Shown here in pieces: positions 1 to 13,600 of a DNA stretch of 64,000 nt; positions within the stretch are counted from its first letter, which is position 1; the number at the start of each line of letters is the position of its first letter. Under the pieces are notes generated by a model. That model worked only from the letters and a program-made list of their open reading frames with translations, had not been told where the DNA came from and searched no databases. The DNA lies in assembly GCA_032207245.1 (NCBI GenBank), contig CM063502.1, forward strand, positions 141,625,495 to 141,689,494, written 5' to 3'. The DNA is from Pardosa pseudoannulata (Eukaryota > Arthropoda > Arachnida > Araneae > Lycosidae). The position numbers were made by a program, and so were the translations under genes.

Positions 1-137
1 CCAAAGAAAGATTTGGTCCAAGAAAGACTCAGAAAACCTAACGAGAATAACATGACTGAAGTCAGCAGTGTCTACATCCTTTCACCAAGAGTTCCAAACC
101 TGAGTACCGCCCTGGCACACCCAATAGATCCAGAAAG
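1..137 (+). CDS. Candidate internal coding exon, partial at window edge
   Basis: Frame 1 is open from the first base for 45 codons. It stops being open only after a good splice donor (CCAGAAAG then GTACTT, GT at 138-139), which gives a phase-2 exon end. Base composition is visibly richer in G and C than the AT-rich DNA that follows, and the residue mix is protein-like (charged N-terminal half such as VQERLRKPNENN, then SVYILSPRVPNL). None of the three minus-strand frames is open across the segment. The protein is not recognised, and the acceptor side lies outside the window. It could be a chance open stretch or part of a transposon; the donor and composition favour a real exon of a plus-strand gene. 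Confidence 0.4.
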
Positions 138-1810
138 GTACTTATCAATCTTGTATGTGTTTATTTTAAGTGTGTAATATTTGATTTTAGAAACACTGAA
201 TTTAGCTTGTTAGTTTTTTAAAAATTAAGTCTGTAGTCTCTCCGAGCCTGTGGTTAAATTTAAAACTTAAATAATCTACACAAAACAAGACAAATAAAAT
301 TTAGTCTTTGACTAACAAAATAATAACCACTATAAATTTGATCATAGGTAAATGCCTAAACTTAATAAGAGCTACACGACAACGCATATACTAAAGAGAA
401 TATGGGATAAGAAAAAACTATCCCAATATAAATAATAAGTAAATGTATAGGTATTATTATTAAACTGTTGTAATGTAGTAAGCCTAAAAAACGCCGTAGG
501 ATATATTTAAAAATGGGCATCAAGTGTAAATTATTTATTTTCTTTTGTAAGATTTATTCCCTCTTAAAGGTAAACTGTAGAACGAAAAATGTAATTTAAA
601 ATAAATCAGTTTAAAGACTAAAGTCTAAATATATGTCCTAAGTTTAAGGATAAAAATGTTTATTTTAACACATTACTATAAAAATCTATAAGTGGATTTC
701 AGAATATTCCTTTTTATTTATCGACAATTTTTTCCGCATTAATCATGCACGAATTTTCAACAGCAATAACTGAATTATAATTAAAGTATATCTATTTATG
801 GATCTTAGTTATAAAAAAAGTTAAATTCAAATCTTAAAAAGCTTTTAATATACTTTTTTAGTGTGGTATTTAGAACTCGTGTTTTAATTTCATGAAACAT
901 ATTTACGCCCATTAGCAGCTGTCCTAATTAATTTTTAAAGATGTATCATTTAAATAAAATTCTATATACCTGGATATGCTAAATATTCTATTAATCTGTT
1001 CTCTTTATCAGTAAATTTAAAAAAAAAGATTCTGGGTAGGTTTACATCGTACATTAAATATCGTTAAATAAATTGGATTGGTTATTTATTGCCTTAGTTA
1101 TAGTATTGAATGCCTTCAAATTAAGTAATCTGTATTTATGTTATTCTTGGGAACAAAACAGAAGGTATCAGAAAATAATGAAGCAATTTTTATGGAAAAT
1201 TAGTTCAAAAATAACTAGTGAGATGGTAACTGAATATCTTCTATTAGTAAAGTATGAATAATGAACAATCAGCCCTTAATATTATGAATGTTAAATAATG
1301 GAATGACATACATTACAAAAAATTACAAGTGTTTTGCTTTCCTGAACATATCGTATAGTTACGTGTAACAAGAAATGAAAAATCTTTCTCACTTTGAAGC
1401 GTGTGAAATCTATAGTTTGAACTCCTGTTGGCATAGAATGCTATAAAATGTCTCACTGGCTCGAGGCTTCATACATAGACCAAGAAAAGAAGCAGATAGT
1501 AAATACTAAGTATATTTCATTAATGAAGAAAAGAAGACATAATATGATATTATTCAAAAGCATCCTTGTTTAAACAAGAATGCAAGATTACATATAAAAA
1601 TGTTTTGGAGGTTTATAATGAAAATTCTTGAAATGTCTCCCTATTCATGAAGCATTTTCAGAGCTAATTCGTTTCATACATCAGGAAACTCTCCCTGGAA
1701 CATCTTGTGCAATGGCTCATTTGTTTACGTCATCGTAAAATCTGAATCAATATAATCTACATTAGTTGAAATCACTAGATTTGACATTAGTCAATATTTG
1801 AAGGATGATT
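138..1810. other. AT-rich spacer, no gene seen
   Basis: If the exon at 1-137 is real this is its downstream intron. The sequence is low-complexity A/T with many stops in all frames. The only longish frame, at 1073-1261, starts on a non-ATG codon and has a random-looking composition. Confidence 0.5.
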
Positions 1811-2010
1811 CGGTATGGTAAGGCCTATAGCTCTACGGTCATATTTTTTACTATATGAGGGCAAATTACGCCGAGATCTAGTGCTTAAAGTCGATTCCAA
1901 ATAGAGGCAAAAATCCATCGATTTTAATCCATCAATTCTGGAGCCTATAAACGGATGACGGATTAACTGTGACGTTGCTTTTCTGTAGAGTCCGTAGATT
2001 CGAACCACTA
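1811..2010 (-). mobile_element. Degenerate SINE-A copy
   Basis: Blocks such as CTCTACGGTC, a gagggc-like segment and GTGCTTAAAGTCGATTCCAAA line up in order with the better SINE-A copies at 39808 and 8152, read in the same (minus) orientation. A late block near GATTCGAACCACT resembles the B-box. It is much more diverged than the other copies and the boundaries are approximate. Confidence 0.5.
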
Positions 2011-3104
2011 GTACTATGGATATTCGTAAACTTCCATAACCGGTTTGAAACAGTAGATTCTTACCCAGTGAGCCCTCGTGTTACAATAAATTGGCCCCAG
2101 TGTGAAAAAAACGAAAAGTATATTTAAAAAAGGTATATCAAATGAAATGAGTAATCGCAAAACTTTGTATCTCCAGGACTTCAAAGAGGTGAATAATTCA
2201 GTACGACTACATTCAAACTAGAGAATGTGTTTCTTTACATTAAACAATAGTTTCAACAGTAAATTAATATATATTTAAAAAGAATTTAGTCACCAGTGAA
2301 AAGCATTTTACCTGACTACCCAATTCCATAGACTTAAACCCATAGGATTTTGTGTTACATGAAATGTATGAATATATGAGATATATTAAAAATACTGAAA
2401 GTCATCAATATTGTATACAAACGCCCCATTAAAACTGATTAGTAATTAGCTGTATAAATTAATTTATACGAAACCTGCTGTAGTGATAACTTGAGAATGA
2501 GCTAAAGAGCTGCAGTCATTCTGTTTTCAGCGCCACTGTCAATATTTCAGTAATATGTTTTAAAAAGCCATTTTATGCTATGAGTATTTTCATAGACCTA
2601 TATTCCAATAATAATATATTATAAAGTACATCAAAAATTTCAGAATAGCTTCACTGAACCCTTTAACTACAATATGCGTGTGATAACGCCCATTGTAGCT
2701 CACATTTTCTGATATTGATGTTGTTTTGATCAGGATCTAAAACCCCCTTCTAGGAGTTAAAAACAAAATATATTGTTTTCGGGCTGTTAACTTTCTAGTT
2801 CCTCCTGAAAAATGTTTTACTAGGATAATTTAAAATTAAATATTTTGTACAGAAACTTTTTTCTTACAATTTATTACTTTGTGTTATTTTTAGATTGAAG
2901 TTATTTTGATTTTAGAAATTAACTCATAAAAGAAATAATTTACATATCACTTAGAGATATTTTATTTAACTCAAATAATATGCTGTTGTTTCTGATGCCA
3001 CTTAGTCAAACCAAGCACGATTGAGCCACATGCTACTCGTATTAAGGCAGAGGAGTGGGCCTTTCGTTTTAACGAGCACCTCAAAGGTGAAAGTACGATT
3101 TCTG
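2011..3104. other. AT-rich spacer, nothing recognised
   Basis: No open frame with coding character, no repeat ends and no recognisable transposon were seen. Confidence 0.5.
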
Positions 3105-3245
3105 CTCAAGTGGTCCTCGTAATTTAGAAGCAAGGTTCAAGCAGGAAACCCATAAGCTTGGCCTGCTACCCCCAGAGGTATTGATTGAGAACTTGGAGGA
3201 TATTGGGACCACGAACATATTTTACTTGCCCAGTCACCGTTCAAA
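3105..3245 (-). mobile_element. Dispersed repeat SINE-B, copy 1
   Basis: This segment aligns with 46145-46275 through shared blocks: CGTAATTTAGAA, GGCCTGC, GAACTTGGA, then a TATTTTAC/GTGCCC-like stretch. The second copy extends into a tRNA-like head on the minus strand, so this is probably a truncated or decayed tRNA-derived SINE. Identity is moderate, which suggests an old family. Confidence 0.5.
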
Positions 3246-4059
3246 TAATATAGCCAGAACTATTAACAATTCTATCATAAATGTAAGTATATAGGAACAA
3301 AATGTTATATATACATATATATATAAATCCTCTAATATAACAAGAAAAGTAGATATTTGTCTTCCTCTATTAAACGAACTGGCAAACACATTAGTCCTTG
3401 ACATGTACTGGAGATAAACTATTGCACAAGGAATATTTTGCCAGTTAACTTCCCACTACTTCCCGAATTCATGATATAACGTGTTTTCATGAAGTAGTCG
3501 TAATTATCCTGAATGTCTACTCTTTCAGGGTTAAATATAAAGGATCTACTACCAGACAACTGTAAAGTTCAAAGAATGATGAAAAACAACGTAATGCTAA
3601 AGCAGAAATAAAATAAATCAGTTTATTCATTGCAATGATACAAATTAAAACTAATTTTCATATTATATCTACATTACTTTCAGTTACCAAATAGCTTGAA
3701 TAATAATTATTATTAAAATCCCTAAATGACTTTTTTTAACCTATCATTTATATTTAAATATTTAGTGAAAGCTTATTAATAAAAGCTTATTAATAAATTT
3801 ATTTAATACTCATATTAATTTTGATTGATGTTATACATCTTCATCTCCAATAATTTTATTTAAAAGTTATATTCATTCATTTACTTTTTAAAGAATATTT
3901 AAAATACAACATAATAACGTTTTATTTTGCTTTATACAATCTTATCTACTTTCATAAACAACATTCACAATGTCAGAGAAATATTAGAATTACACTTATT
4001 AATCACTTCAATTGACTGGTTAGCAACGTTAGAAGATTCAGTGACTTCCTACTTACGCA
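3246..4059. other. AT-rich spacer
   Basis: Nothing recognised apart from a short (TA) stretch near 3305-3325 and a small duplicated AAAGCTTATTAATAAA at about 3766-3800. Confidence 0.5.
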
Positions 4060-4500
4060 TCTAACTCTATCCACGACTTTGATCTGCCTAAAGTGGAACT
4101 CGAACCTTCATAATCCCGGTATGAGAAGGTAAGACTATGCCAGAATATAGTAGTGAAGGCAAAGCCTACATAAGTAATATTTTTCTATCAGTGCCTTACT
4201 TATACGGATTTTTAATTTATTGCTAAACCTCTATTTTCTGGCTCGAACAGAGATATCCAAGCCGTTCTATCACTGTCAAAAGTAATTTAGTTAGATTACT
4301 CTGTATACAAGATATTTCGGTATAGGAGAAGGTAAAAACACTGTGCCAGAATATAGCAATAAATGTAAAGCCAACATTAGTAGGCCATCGTATGTAATCT
4401 TTCTATTTGTGGCTTACTACTAATACACACTTCATTTATTTCTATACCTCCATATCTAGTTTGAATCACTCTATACAAAGCATTTGGTTACTGTTCAAGT
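4060..4500 (-). repeat. Two tandem copies of a tRNA-like SINE-C sequence
   Basis: A block beginning near 4118 (GGTATGAGAAGGTAAG, then GCCAGAATATAG) recurs near 4318 (GGTATAGGAGAAGGTAA, then GCCAGAATATAG), about 200 bp later, so the unit is duplicated. On the minus strand copy 1 reads an A-box-like TGGCATAGTC and, about 40 bases further, GGTTCGAGTTCC, which is close to a tRNA B-box. This suggests a third tRNA-derived SINE family. The second copy has lost a clear B-box. Confidence 0.45.
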
Positions 4501-4896
4501 AAATTCCTCCAAACAATTTCCTTGATTTTTAAAACTCGTATAAAACTCATTACCGTCAAAAGATCTACCAATAAGTTTAAGAAAGGGAAACTTTTATATT
4601 TGAAGGATACACACCACAGTTAAGTGTGTAATTGTTTATGTCTATACATAAATTAAAGATACGGACTTCTAAAATACAGTGATTTCATAATATGTTTTCC
4701 CATTGATCTAAAATTTTCTAATCCGGATATTTAAAATAAAGTACACTGAAGTAACTCTTTTCAAAAGTATAACTGAAATAAAAAGCAATAACGTGGGGGA
4801 AAAATTAAAGTTTGAAAAATAGAACTGTATTTATGTTCACTTTTAAAAACCTGACAAAATGTGGTCTGGGAGAAGAAATAAGGCAGGTTTGAATAA

Positions 4897-5185
4897 TTAA
4901 CACTAGATTGCCCGAGATTTCTTGTATACCTATATTGCCCAAAAACAGTCAAAATGACTGTATTGTGAAAAAATATCAAATATGTAAAGAAATTTGTTTA
5001 AAATTAATTTTTAATATTATATAATAAAGGAGGGCGGAAGTAACTACAATTATTCATAAACCCATTTATATGTTATAGAAAAAGTCACCAAATTCTAAGA
5101 AATTGTGTCATTATATTTCATAATTGTTTTTCCAATTGAAATTAAAAAACAGTCAAAATGACTGCCTTGGGCAATCTAGTGTTAA
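4897..5185 (-). mobile_element. 289-bp piggyBac-type MITE
   Basis: Both ends are TTAA followed by the same 13-bp inverted repeat CACTAGATTGCCC. Inside each end lies the palindrome CAGTC-AAAAT-GACTG. It starts 45 bp inside the left TTAA (4946-4960) and ends 17 bp inside the right TTAA (5150-5164). The TTAA ends are known for piggyBac, and the short/long asymmetry resembles that of T. ni piggyBac. By comparison with the element at 14711, whose short end is 5' of its coding remnant, this copy is inserted in minus orientation. No coding sequence remains. Confidence 0.85.
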
Positions 5186-5778
5186 GTAAACAACAAACAA
5201 GAGAGTTACTACTCTAAAACCACTTACAAATGTCTATTTTTGTATGGATATGAATTACAGTTCTATAAATAGAATTTAAAGTCCGCTGAATCTCTTTGAA
5301 GTATGCTTAAAGCTACACAACGTAAAACCATCAGCATAAAAACTTTTGTAAATAATTTCTGGTTATTCCTTAAAAGTAAACATAATGCATCCTCTCAAGG
5401 AGTTTAATGACAATAATGTCAGATATTTTAATTTCAAACTCACACTGGACCGCTGATTTTCAACAGGACTTAAGTCATATGAAATTTTTGTAGGTTAAAT
5501 ACTTAACATCCCTATATATACCAGTTATTCACCTCACCACAATGCGCAATATAGAACATACAAATCCACGGAATGTATGCTTAAAGCTATGCCATAGATA
5601 ACTGTAAACCATAGATATAAAAAAGCTAACAGTTTTATTACTATGATATTTGTAGTCGATAGTTATGATATTTAAAATTGATAGTTTTATTCATTTTAAT
5701 TGTATAGTTTTAGAATTAATAATTATATTTTATGATATCTTTATTATCTTACTTTAAGTTCATTTTATGTAACTCTAA
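5186..5778. other. AT-rich spacer
   Basis: No gene or repeat end recognised. Confidence 0.5.
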
Positions 5779-5968
5779 TCCCCTATATAATAATAGCCTA
5801 AGTTGTCTGTCTGCGAATTTCTGAAGCGGTTGTACCTGGAATGGATACAGGCATCCATATTGGATTTTTCATGAGTTAGGGTTAGCAAAATTGAAAGCGA
5901 GTTCGAAATCCACCCCATCCCTCCTTTTCGAGCGTTTAATGCTATTATTTCAAGCCTTATCCTTCCTC
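5779..5968 (+). mobile_element. Helitron copy A, 5' part only
   Basis: It begins with the family 5' end TCCCCTATATAATAATAGCC directly after an A and continues through the shared GAAGCGGTTG..CCTGGAATGGATA and GAGTTAGGGTTAGCAAAATT blocks. It then jumps, by internal deletion, to CGAGCGTTTAATGC and stops near 5968. There is no 3' hairpin, so it is a truncated non-autonomous copy. Confidence 0.75.
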
Positions 5969-6045
5969 TTATTCTGTACGAAATTCATTCTTGATAGGAT
6001 AGCAAAGGCGGAGAGTAATATTTAAATTTCTGGACTGTTTTTACT

Positions 6046-6170
6046 TGAACCTTCATATACTCCAATTAGTTAGCTCACAACGTGCAAGCGTTGTATGTTT
6101 GGTAGGATCTCCGCCCACTTGATCGTCGTACTTCTCGGGTTGACGGTTCTATCCCGATGCAGCCAATTTT
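6046..6170 (+). mobile_element. tRNA-like SINE-D head
   Basis: The sequence TTAGTTAGCTCAC (A-box-like, about 6067-6079) is followed about 65 bases later by CGGTTCTATCCCG (6144-6156), a near match to a tRNA B-box, and then by a short T-rich tail. It lies between two Helitron copies. It could be a decayed tRNA pseudogene rather than a SINE. Confidence 0.4.
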
Positions 6171-6372
6171 TTTTAAATGTCTAATAAATTTAATATTTTC
6201 TGCTTATTCTTTTAAATTCTTATTTTGAAAGTTAATTTATTGTTTTTAAAAAAAATTTTTACTATTTTTTCAACTTTTTATAATTTTTATTATTTTTATT
6301 TTATTAAATTCACTGCTTTACAGATGTCCCTGGCCACATAAACATTTCATGTTGTGTATCCTTAAACTTTCT

Positions 6373-7035
6373 TCTCTTATGTAATAATAGCCTAAGTTAT
6401 CTGTCTGTCTGTCCTCGAAGTTATGAAGCTGTTGGACCTGGAATGGATAGAGCATCCATATTGGATTTTTGATGAGTTAGGGTTTGCAAAATTCAAAGCG
6501 AGTAAAGTTTATCTTTTCCTAAACTATAGATCCGATTTTGAAGTAAATTGGTATAAATAAGCTTCGTATCATAGCGGAAGATACTGTCCTCTTTAAAACG
6601 TTCGAAATCCACCCCGTCCCCTTTTCGAGCTTTTAACGCCATTATATCAAGCCCCATTTTAAGAGCAAGCGATTAAATTGATCAATTTATCACATAATAA
6701 ATAGGTAAAAATAAGAATTATTTTCTAGCATTATGACTTCATTCCTTTAACCATCTCATTTAATCATTTCTTATTTTAAATTATTTAAATGTTTTCTGCA
6801 TTATTTCAATACGTTTTATCACTAAACTTATGCATTACATAAATAATTTTCTTTTTTATTTGACTTAAATACTAGGTTAAGTACATATGTGATAATTTTA
6901 ATCGATTATTTTTGTTGAAAGGTAATTCTCAGCCAAAAAAACAAACCATTGTTTTTACCTGCCTCATAGGGTTCTTTACAATTCTGGAAAATTAAAAATT
7001 TTACTGATTCCGTCATATGACGTGCTATATGCTAG
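6373..7035 (+). mobile_element. Helitron copy B, near complete
   Basis: The start TCTCTTATGTAATAATAGCC is a variant of the family 5' end. The element ends with a hairpin (CCGTCATATGACG, outermost pair lost), 11 nt and CTAG at 7032-7035, followed by T. A 3' hairpin plus CTRR and a 5' TC are the known hallmarks of Helitrons, which move by rolling-circle replication and leave no target duplication. No Rep/helicase coding is present, so it is non-autonomous. Confidence 0.85.
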
Positions 7036-7288
7036 TAAACAAATATTAGACAACACAGTATCGTATCCTCTTTGCTCTGTAATATGTAACAGAATAACAT
7101 TGGCATAAAAAAGAAACAATCATTTTAAAAAAATTTCCGTACTGCAGACATTAATCTAAAGAAATTTCACATGTATGATATCTTTCACGTGATACAGTCT
7201 GACCTTTTCTTCAGAAGAAAAAAAAGTCTCGTAAGCTGTCTTGTTAGATACTGAACACAAGAACCTAATTTGTTATAGAAATTACGGG

Positions 7289-7291
<3 letters not shown>

Positions 7292-7348
<57 letters not shown>
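7292..7348. repeat. (TA)n microsatellite
   Basis: About 28 uninterrupted TA units. Confidence 0.98.
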
Positions 7349-7349
<1 letters not shown>

Positions 7350-8151
7350 CATAAACAGCAAGTGCAAATTTATATTTGTTTTAATAGCATAAGCATTTCC
7401 TCCGTCAGCACAGTAAACCCTTGAAATTTGTGAAGATAAACACTGTTCTCCTCAATTATACGCATGTAAATACAGTTATGTATATCGCCTTTGTTAACAG
7501 CCGTTTTCTCAAGCAAGCGTAGAAACTGATATTAATTTCTTCTGTTAAAACAAACACTTCTGATAACGATGTCTAAGTAGTTGAATTTCGTTAATCTCAT
7601 GTATTTCGCATGACACTTTCATAAGGTTGTTCAATATTAAGGCTCGTTTGGAACCTGCATGGAATCATTTCTTACTTCTAAGAGCTTTTCAGTTAACTGG
7701 AAGATGAAAGAGGTCAAATAAACATTTCTAATTTGTTCTTTTTATCTGTATGCTGACCAGAGACAATCTTTAACTATAGTAACTTCTAAACGAATCTTGC
7801 TGCATGCTTAAAGGGCATCTATTTCGATATTCCATAAATTTTTAAATACTTAATAAAATTATACGCTATATTGTGAGGCATTTAAGACCTATTTCAACTC
7901 TTATAAAATCATGATATAATCTACTTCATTGTCCTATAGTTTTGTTATTGATAAAAATATAGAAGCGATAAATACAGGAGAATTTTTAAAAAATGCATGC
8001 GCTATATTACGGTCCACGAGTAACTTAATTTAGACTATAAGTATTAATGTACGACTTCATTTAAAGCTATTTAAAATAAATCAGATGTATAATTATCTGA
8101 ATAATAGTAATTAATTCTATTTATAATACACCTATATGCCCGCCAAAACAA
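7349..8151. other. AT-rich spacer
   Basis: No supported gene or repeat was seen. Confidence 0.5.
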
Positions 8152-8343
8152 TAGGTTTGGTTTGGTTTTTGGAACGCTACGGTCTACTTTTTGCAACACG
8201 AGGGCTAATGAGACCGGGACCTACTGTTTAAAGCCGATTCCAAACGGCTAAGAACACCCATGCCATAGTGGGATTCGAAACCACGAACTCCGGTTCCGAA
8301 GGCCAGCACCCTAACCATTCGGCCACCGTTCGCCCCCCCCCCC
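8152..8343 (-). mobile_element. SINE-A copy, full length
   Basis: On the minus strand it starts with a tRNA-like head (GGCCGAATGGTTAGGGTGCTG as A-box region, then GTGGTTTCGAATCCCACT containing the B-box) and continues through GGCATGGGTGTTC, AATCGGCTTTAAACAG and GGTCCCGGTCTCATTAGCCC. It ends in a (CAAAC)n-like tail beside 8152. The head side abuts a run of C and then A on the plus strand. These A and B boxes are the internal Pol III promoter known for tRNA-derived SINEs. Confidence 0.85.
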
Positions 8344-9784
8344 CCAAAAAAAAAATAAATAAAAATAAATATAGGATTATCTATTGAGTTGAAAGTTTTA
8401 AATTACATGATTGGTAATATACACTATAATTATTAACTCCTTTATATATTCGTTGTAATTAATAAAGAAGAAGAATTTCATTTTATAAGCGCTAAAATAA
8501 ATCTTAAACATCGCACAAAGTTTTGTATTATTAAGAATTCAAAAACTTCTAATTGGTCAAAACAGATACACTTTAAACATGAACCAAGACTCCTTTACAA
8601 TATATGAAACTTCTTCAATAATGTGTATCTTTTACATTGTGCCCAACTCAATGAGACTTCTATACTACCTCTTTATATATATATAATTTTTATAAACTGG
8701 TATAAATTAGATTTACAAATGTAAACACCCCAATTTGCAATTCTGAAGAGAATTTATAATATGCTAAAGTCCCCATTCGAAGTAATATATTTTTTTAATA
8801 TTAAAAATACAATATTTATTGTTAACAACTTAAAACTGTTAATACTGTATTTGAAATACCCATAATGAATTATTTTAACACAACTTCTCTTTAAAAAATG
8901 CTATTTTATGAGACAATAAGTAGAAAGTTAATGATACTTATTAACACTAAAACATAACTAAAGAAAATGATTTTTAATCTAAACGCTATTCTGAATTCAA
9001 AAATTGTTTTCCTTTGGTTATTGTAAGAACAGTTTAATGCTCAAAGGGAAAATTGATTCCAGAACTGACTCCAGAAATAAGTCTTCAATTCAAGTGTGTT
9101 CTTAAGGCAGGATGAAATCATGAAATCTTTTATCATGAAATTTACTCATCGAATACCTTCTCCTTCATTCCTTAAAAGGTCATAAAGATTTGGGTACTTT
9201 ATATCAATAACAGAAATAGTAACCAAGTATGTATTAATTATTTACTCACCTAACGATTCTCTGCTATTTATTTCCTCAAGGTTTAAAAGAATATATGCCA
9301 TATCCATCAATGCTTTTGCAAAATGTTAGCCACTAAAGTGAAAGCCAACTGAAGCCTGGACGACGAAATTAACCTCACATTACAGTATTTTGAAACCAGA
9401 ACTGTAGCCAGAAAATACTTCGTGATAAACTGCAATTATTCTAGATATATGTAAATCATTTTATAATTTATAGAGTTATAAAAGATAGGGTTGTGATACT
9501 ATCACCGGGTTAAAATGTGCTAAGCACAAATAAATGTAACGATAATAAAGAAAATATGTCTTCAAATTCTAGTGTTATCTTTACCAAAAATCATTAGTTT
9601 GAGGAGGAATTTTTCTATTACAAAAAAGGAAATTGTTAGTATAAGAAAGTGTAAAAAGAATTTAAGTTCTTGACTAGTGCTTGAGACATTTATTTACATA
9701 ACGGGATTCCTTTTAAAAATAACTCTTTATTATAGAAATACGTTATTCCTTATTACATAATATTAACGAATTTCATTGCAAAAG
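8344..9784. other. AT-rich spacer
   Basis: No open frame with coding features and no recognised element. Confidence 0.5.
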
Positions 9785-10640
9785 ATTTTTTATGTATTTT
9801 CACTTCCGTTTAAATTTAATGTCCGACAAAATAAACCCCTTTTTTAAATCTTAATTTCCTAAAATTATATAAAACATTATATGAAATCTTTAACGGAATT
9901 ATAATAGACTAAGAATATACAGTGTTCATTTATTTATAAATTAATTTGCTTTAAAACTAGCTCAACAATAAAAATACGAACATACGAGACTTATAAAGAA
10001 AATCATTTCACCAATCAACCATTAACCGTTATGCATTTTCGCTTCCGATTTAATTCAATGTCCCACAAAATAAACCCCTTCTTTAAATCTTAATTTCCTA
10101 AAATTATATAAAATATTATATGAAATCTTTAACAGAATTATAATACATTAAGAATATACCATGTTCATTTATTTATAAATTAATTTGCTTTAAAACTAGC
10201 TCAACAATAAAAATACGAACATGCGAGACTTATAAATAAAATCATTTCACCAATCAACTATTAACAATTATGCATTTTCGCTTCCGATTAAATTCAATGT
10301 CCGAGAAAATAAATCTCTTCTTTAAATCTTAATTTCCTAAAATTATATAAAACATTACATGAAATCTTTAACAGAATTATAATAGATTAAGAATATACCA
10401 TGTTAATTTATTTATAAATTAATTTGCTTTAAAACTAGCTCACAATAAAAATACGAACATGCGAGATTTATAAATAAAACCAATAAATTAAGATGCATTT
10501 TTGATATATCAATGTCCACAAAATATTTATCTTAATTCCTAAAATTATATCTCATAAATCTTTAGAATTATAATAGATTAGAATATACTTTTCATTATTT
10601 ATAAATTATTTCTTTAAAATCTTATGCGAGTTTAATAAAT
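9785..10640. repeat. 239-bp tandem repeat, about 3.5 copies
   Basis: The marker TTATGYATTTTCRCTTCC occurs at 9790, 10029 and 10268, exactly 239 bp apart. Each copy continues through CCTAAAATTATATAAAAYATTA and GCTTTAAAACTAGCTCA. A fourth copy from about 10491 is shortened by many small deletions. The first three copies differ by only a few bases from each other, so the amplification is fairly recent. Confidence 0.92.
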
Positions 10641-13600
10641 ATAATAATATTTTCTATCAATATTCATTAATGTTTATCGTTAAACTGATCTTAAAATACT
10701 AATTAATCATTATATTACGAAACAATTATTGTTTCAATTATATCTTTCGCGGGGTTTAAAATAAAATTATATAATTTATTATTCATTTTGTTTATTGTCT
10801 CCAGTTTTACACAAGTCAAACTGTTTCAACAAATATGAAATTGAAAAAGAAATTTTATTAAACTTTTTACCTACGCCTATAGGGTCATTTCTGGGCTATT
10901 AGCCGCCTGTGTGCAAGACAGTATCTATGTGCCCCCTATAATTATTCGGTCACTTCCTACCCATGCAAACTTCCTGTAGATCATAACTTAGCCCACTACA
11001 TAGAAGCGTACTATTAAGCTTATATTAGTGCTCCCTAGAATTGACTAGAGATTAGAAAAGTTTTTTTTATAAAAAAAAATTATATATTGTTTAACATTTA
11101 AAGTTTATGAAAATAGATTTCCCAGTTAAAAAAAGTAACAACATGCATTCAAACACATAATCTTTGTAATTTCTAATAATACTATCTAAAGAGATAGGGA
11201 GATAGTAAAATTTCGTATCAAAATTAGACATCCTAACTTGCGTTCTATTTCTTAGTATAAATATGTATGAAATTTATTAGCTGTCCTTTCAGACATTTTT
11301 TAAAAAATTACTTAATTCATTAAAAGGAAACAATTAAAATATAAAAAAACAATGCAGCATAGGAGATATCTAAGTATAAAAAGTTATATGTCTAAGTGAC
11401 TTATTTGTATAGGTTGTACGTAAATTAACATCAGATAAGAGTTTTGGGAATAATGTGTTTTACCTGTTTCCAAAATAAAATTGAAAGTTCGGAAGGCAGA
11501 ATTGTATAACGTAAATTTACTTCGCAAAACATTTTATCCGAGTTAAAACATATAAATATTAGCAGTTGAAAAATAACGTAATTATTATTCCATTCCTTGA
11601 AACAAATGTAAGAAATTTACATAACTTAGCATGAAATTCTATATTTCCTATTTACTACAAAATCAAGTTTTTAGAAAAGATTTTTAAAAGACAATTAATC
11701 CATTGTAAAAAAAATAAGTATACTTTCACAGGGGAAAACTGTCAAAAGAAAAGTTTTGTATAAATATTAGAGAGATCACATTTTCCCTTTACACTAATAC
11801 TTTACATTTTTTCTTCATTTATTCATTAATATTTTTCATTAGCATGCATTAAATTGCTTTCAAAAATGCAGATTTACTTTACTAAGAATTTATTTTAAAT
11901 TAAAAATTTAATTAAAATAAAATTACTGCAAAGGATCAGAACTTACAAAAAAAAATGATTTGGAGTCACTATAATGTGTTGCTAAAAAACGTATTGCAAA
12001 TTCACAGAAATTTAATTATAATAAATATTCGCTGACATTTAAGCTAATTATGTCTTTAGGTATAATTATTACTTGTGTAAAAGTGTATATCTTCAAATAA
12101 GCAGCTATAAAAATTTAGTTGTCTTTAATGATAAATAAAAGAAATGTTAAGTCACTGAAAAGTCAACTTTGTAATTAAAAAATAACTATTTATAATATGA
12201 AATTTATAATATGAAGAGCGGTTTTACTAAAAACTGAATGTTTTACTTGAGTTACAATATTTTTTATAAGCTGTCACCAACGAAACATGAGTTTCTGATA
12301 ACACTTAAGGTGACATAGTACCTTTCCAGAATTAAAATCTCCATTGTAACGACTGTTATTCGATTTATCCTAAAATAAAATATTTTACTATTTTTAGAAG
12401 GAATTCTCAACAAGTTCTTTAAAAATGCTGTACATTTAAAGCAGACATTTAGTTTTAGGATTTCAAGTAATATATATTTTTGAAATATCAAAAATACACA
12501 CCAAGAGAAAAAAAAATTCAATTGACCTCCAAACAACTTCTGACATATGTAGAAGCTTAACCATTATATCAAATTGAAGTAAAATATATGTTTTATTCTG
12601 TAAACCAAAACTTTAAGAGATATTTAATTTAAAACATATGCTTATCATCGTATAAAGTAAAATATAGCGTTCGTTTTAATATAATCGAGGTTCACAGAAT
12701 ATTATTTAGCTTCTATTTCTTATGAAAAATACTATTTTTAATTTTCCTGTAAACCTAAATCTTTAAAAACCTGCTCTTTAAAAAAATTTTTAAAAATTTT
12801 AAATTTAAAAAAAAGTATGAATCGTATTAATAGAATTATAAAGTTTTATTAAAAAATATACAATTGTATTAAAAGAAAGTTAACTGAATAAAAAACATAA
12901 TTAACTTTTATTTGATAAAAAGAAATTACTTTCTAATTTGCAATTTGCAAAAGTTATTTTGCTGGTATCTGGTTTTATATTTTTTTCACTTGCTGTATAT
13001 TTTGGTGTTTTCTAAAAAAAATTGTGGCTTTATATAACAAAGATAAATATTTGTTATACAGTTAGTCCCTCACTAACGACCTCGGAAAACTTTATTCTAA
13101 ACAGAGCAGAACATTTAATTTTATAACATTTAAGGGATTTCAATACTGATTGTTATATAGAATAAATTTGAGATATTTGAGATCGAAAAGTATTGTGTTC
13201 CCGTGAGGGAAAACAGTACCGTTCATAAATTAAAATGTTCATTATAACAGCCTTTTTTCAACTGATCATAAAACTGAAAGTTCTGTTTCGTTAAGAATTA
13301 TTATTTTACAAGTTTTTTCATACCTTTCAAGCTTTGAAAAAATATTTATTTTTGTCATGTCAAGCAGTATATTTTTTAAAATAACATAAAAATTATACAC
13401 GACATTAATAAAAAAGGAAATTCAGTAACCCCCAAAATAATTTTTTATGTATGTATATTAGAAACTAAATTTTAATATTAAGCTGAAATAAAATATCTCT
13501 TTTATTCTTTGAAGATATATTATTTTTTAGTATTTAGAATTTTAAAATTTAAAAAATAATAAGGTACTGAAAATATATTTCTCATATTAATATAATATAA

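Noticed and set aside
9785..10640. CRISPR array
   Set aside because: The unit is 239 bp without short repeats and spacers, and the DNA is eukaryotic.
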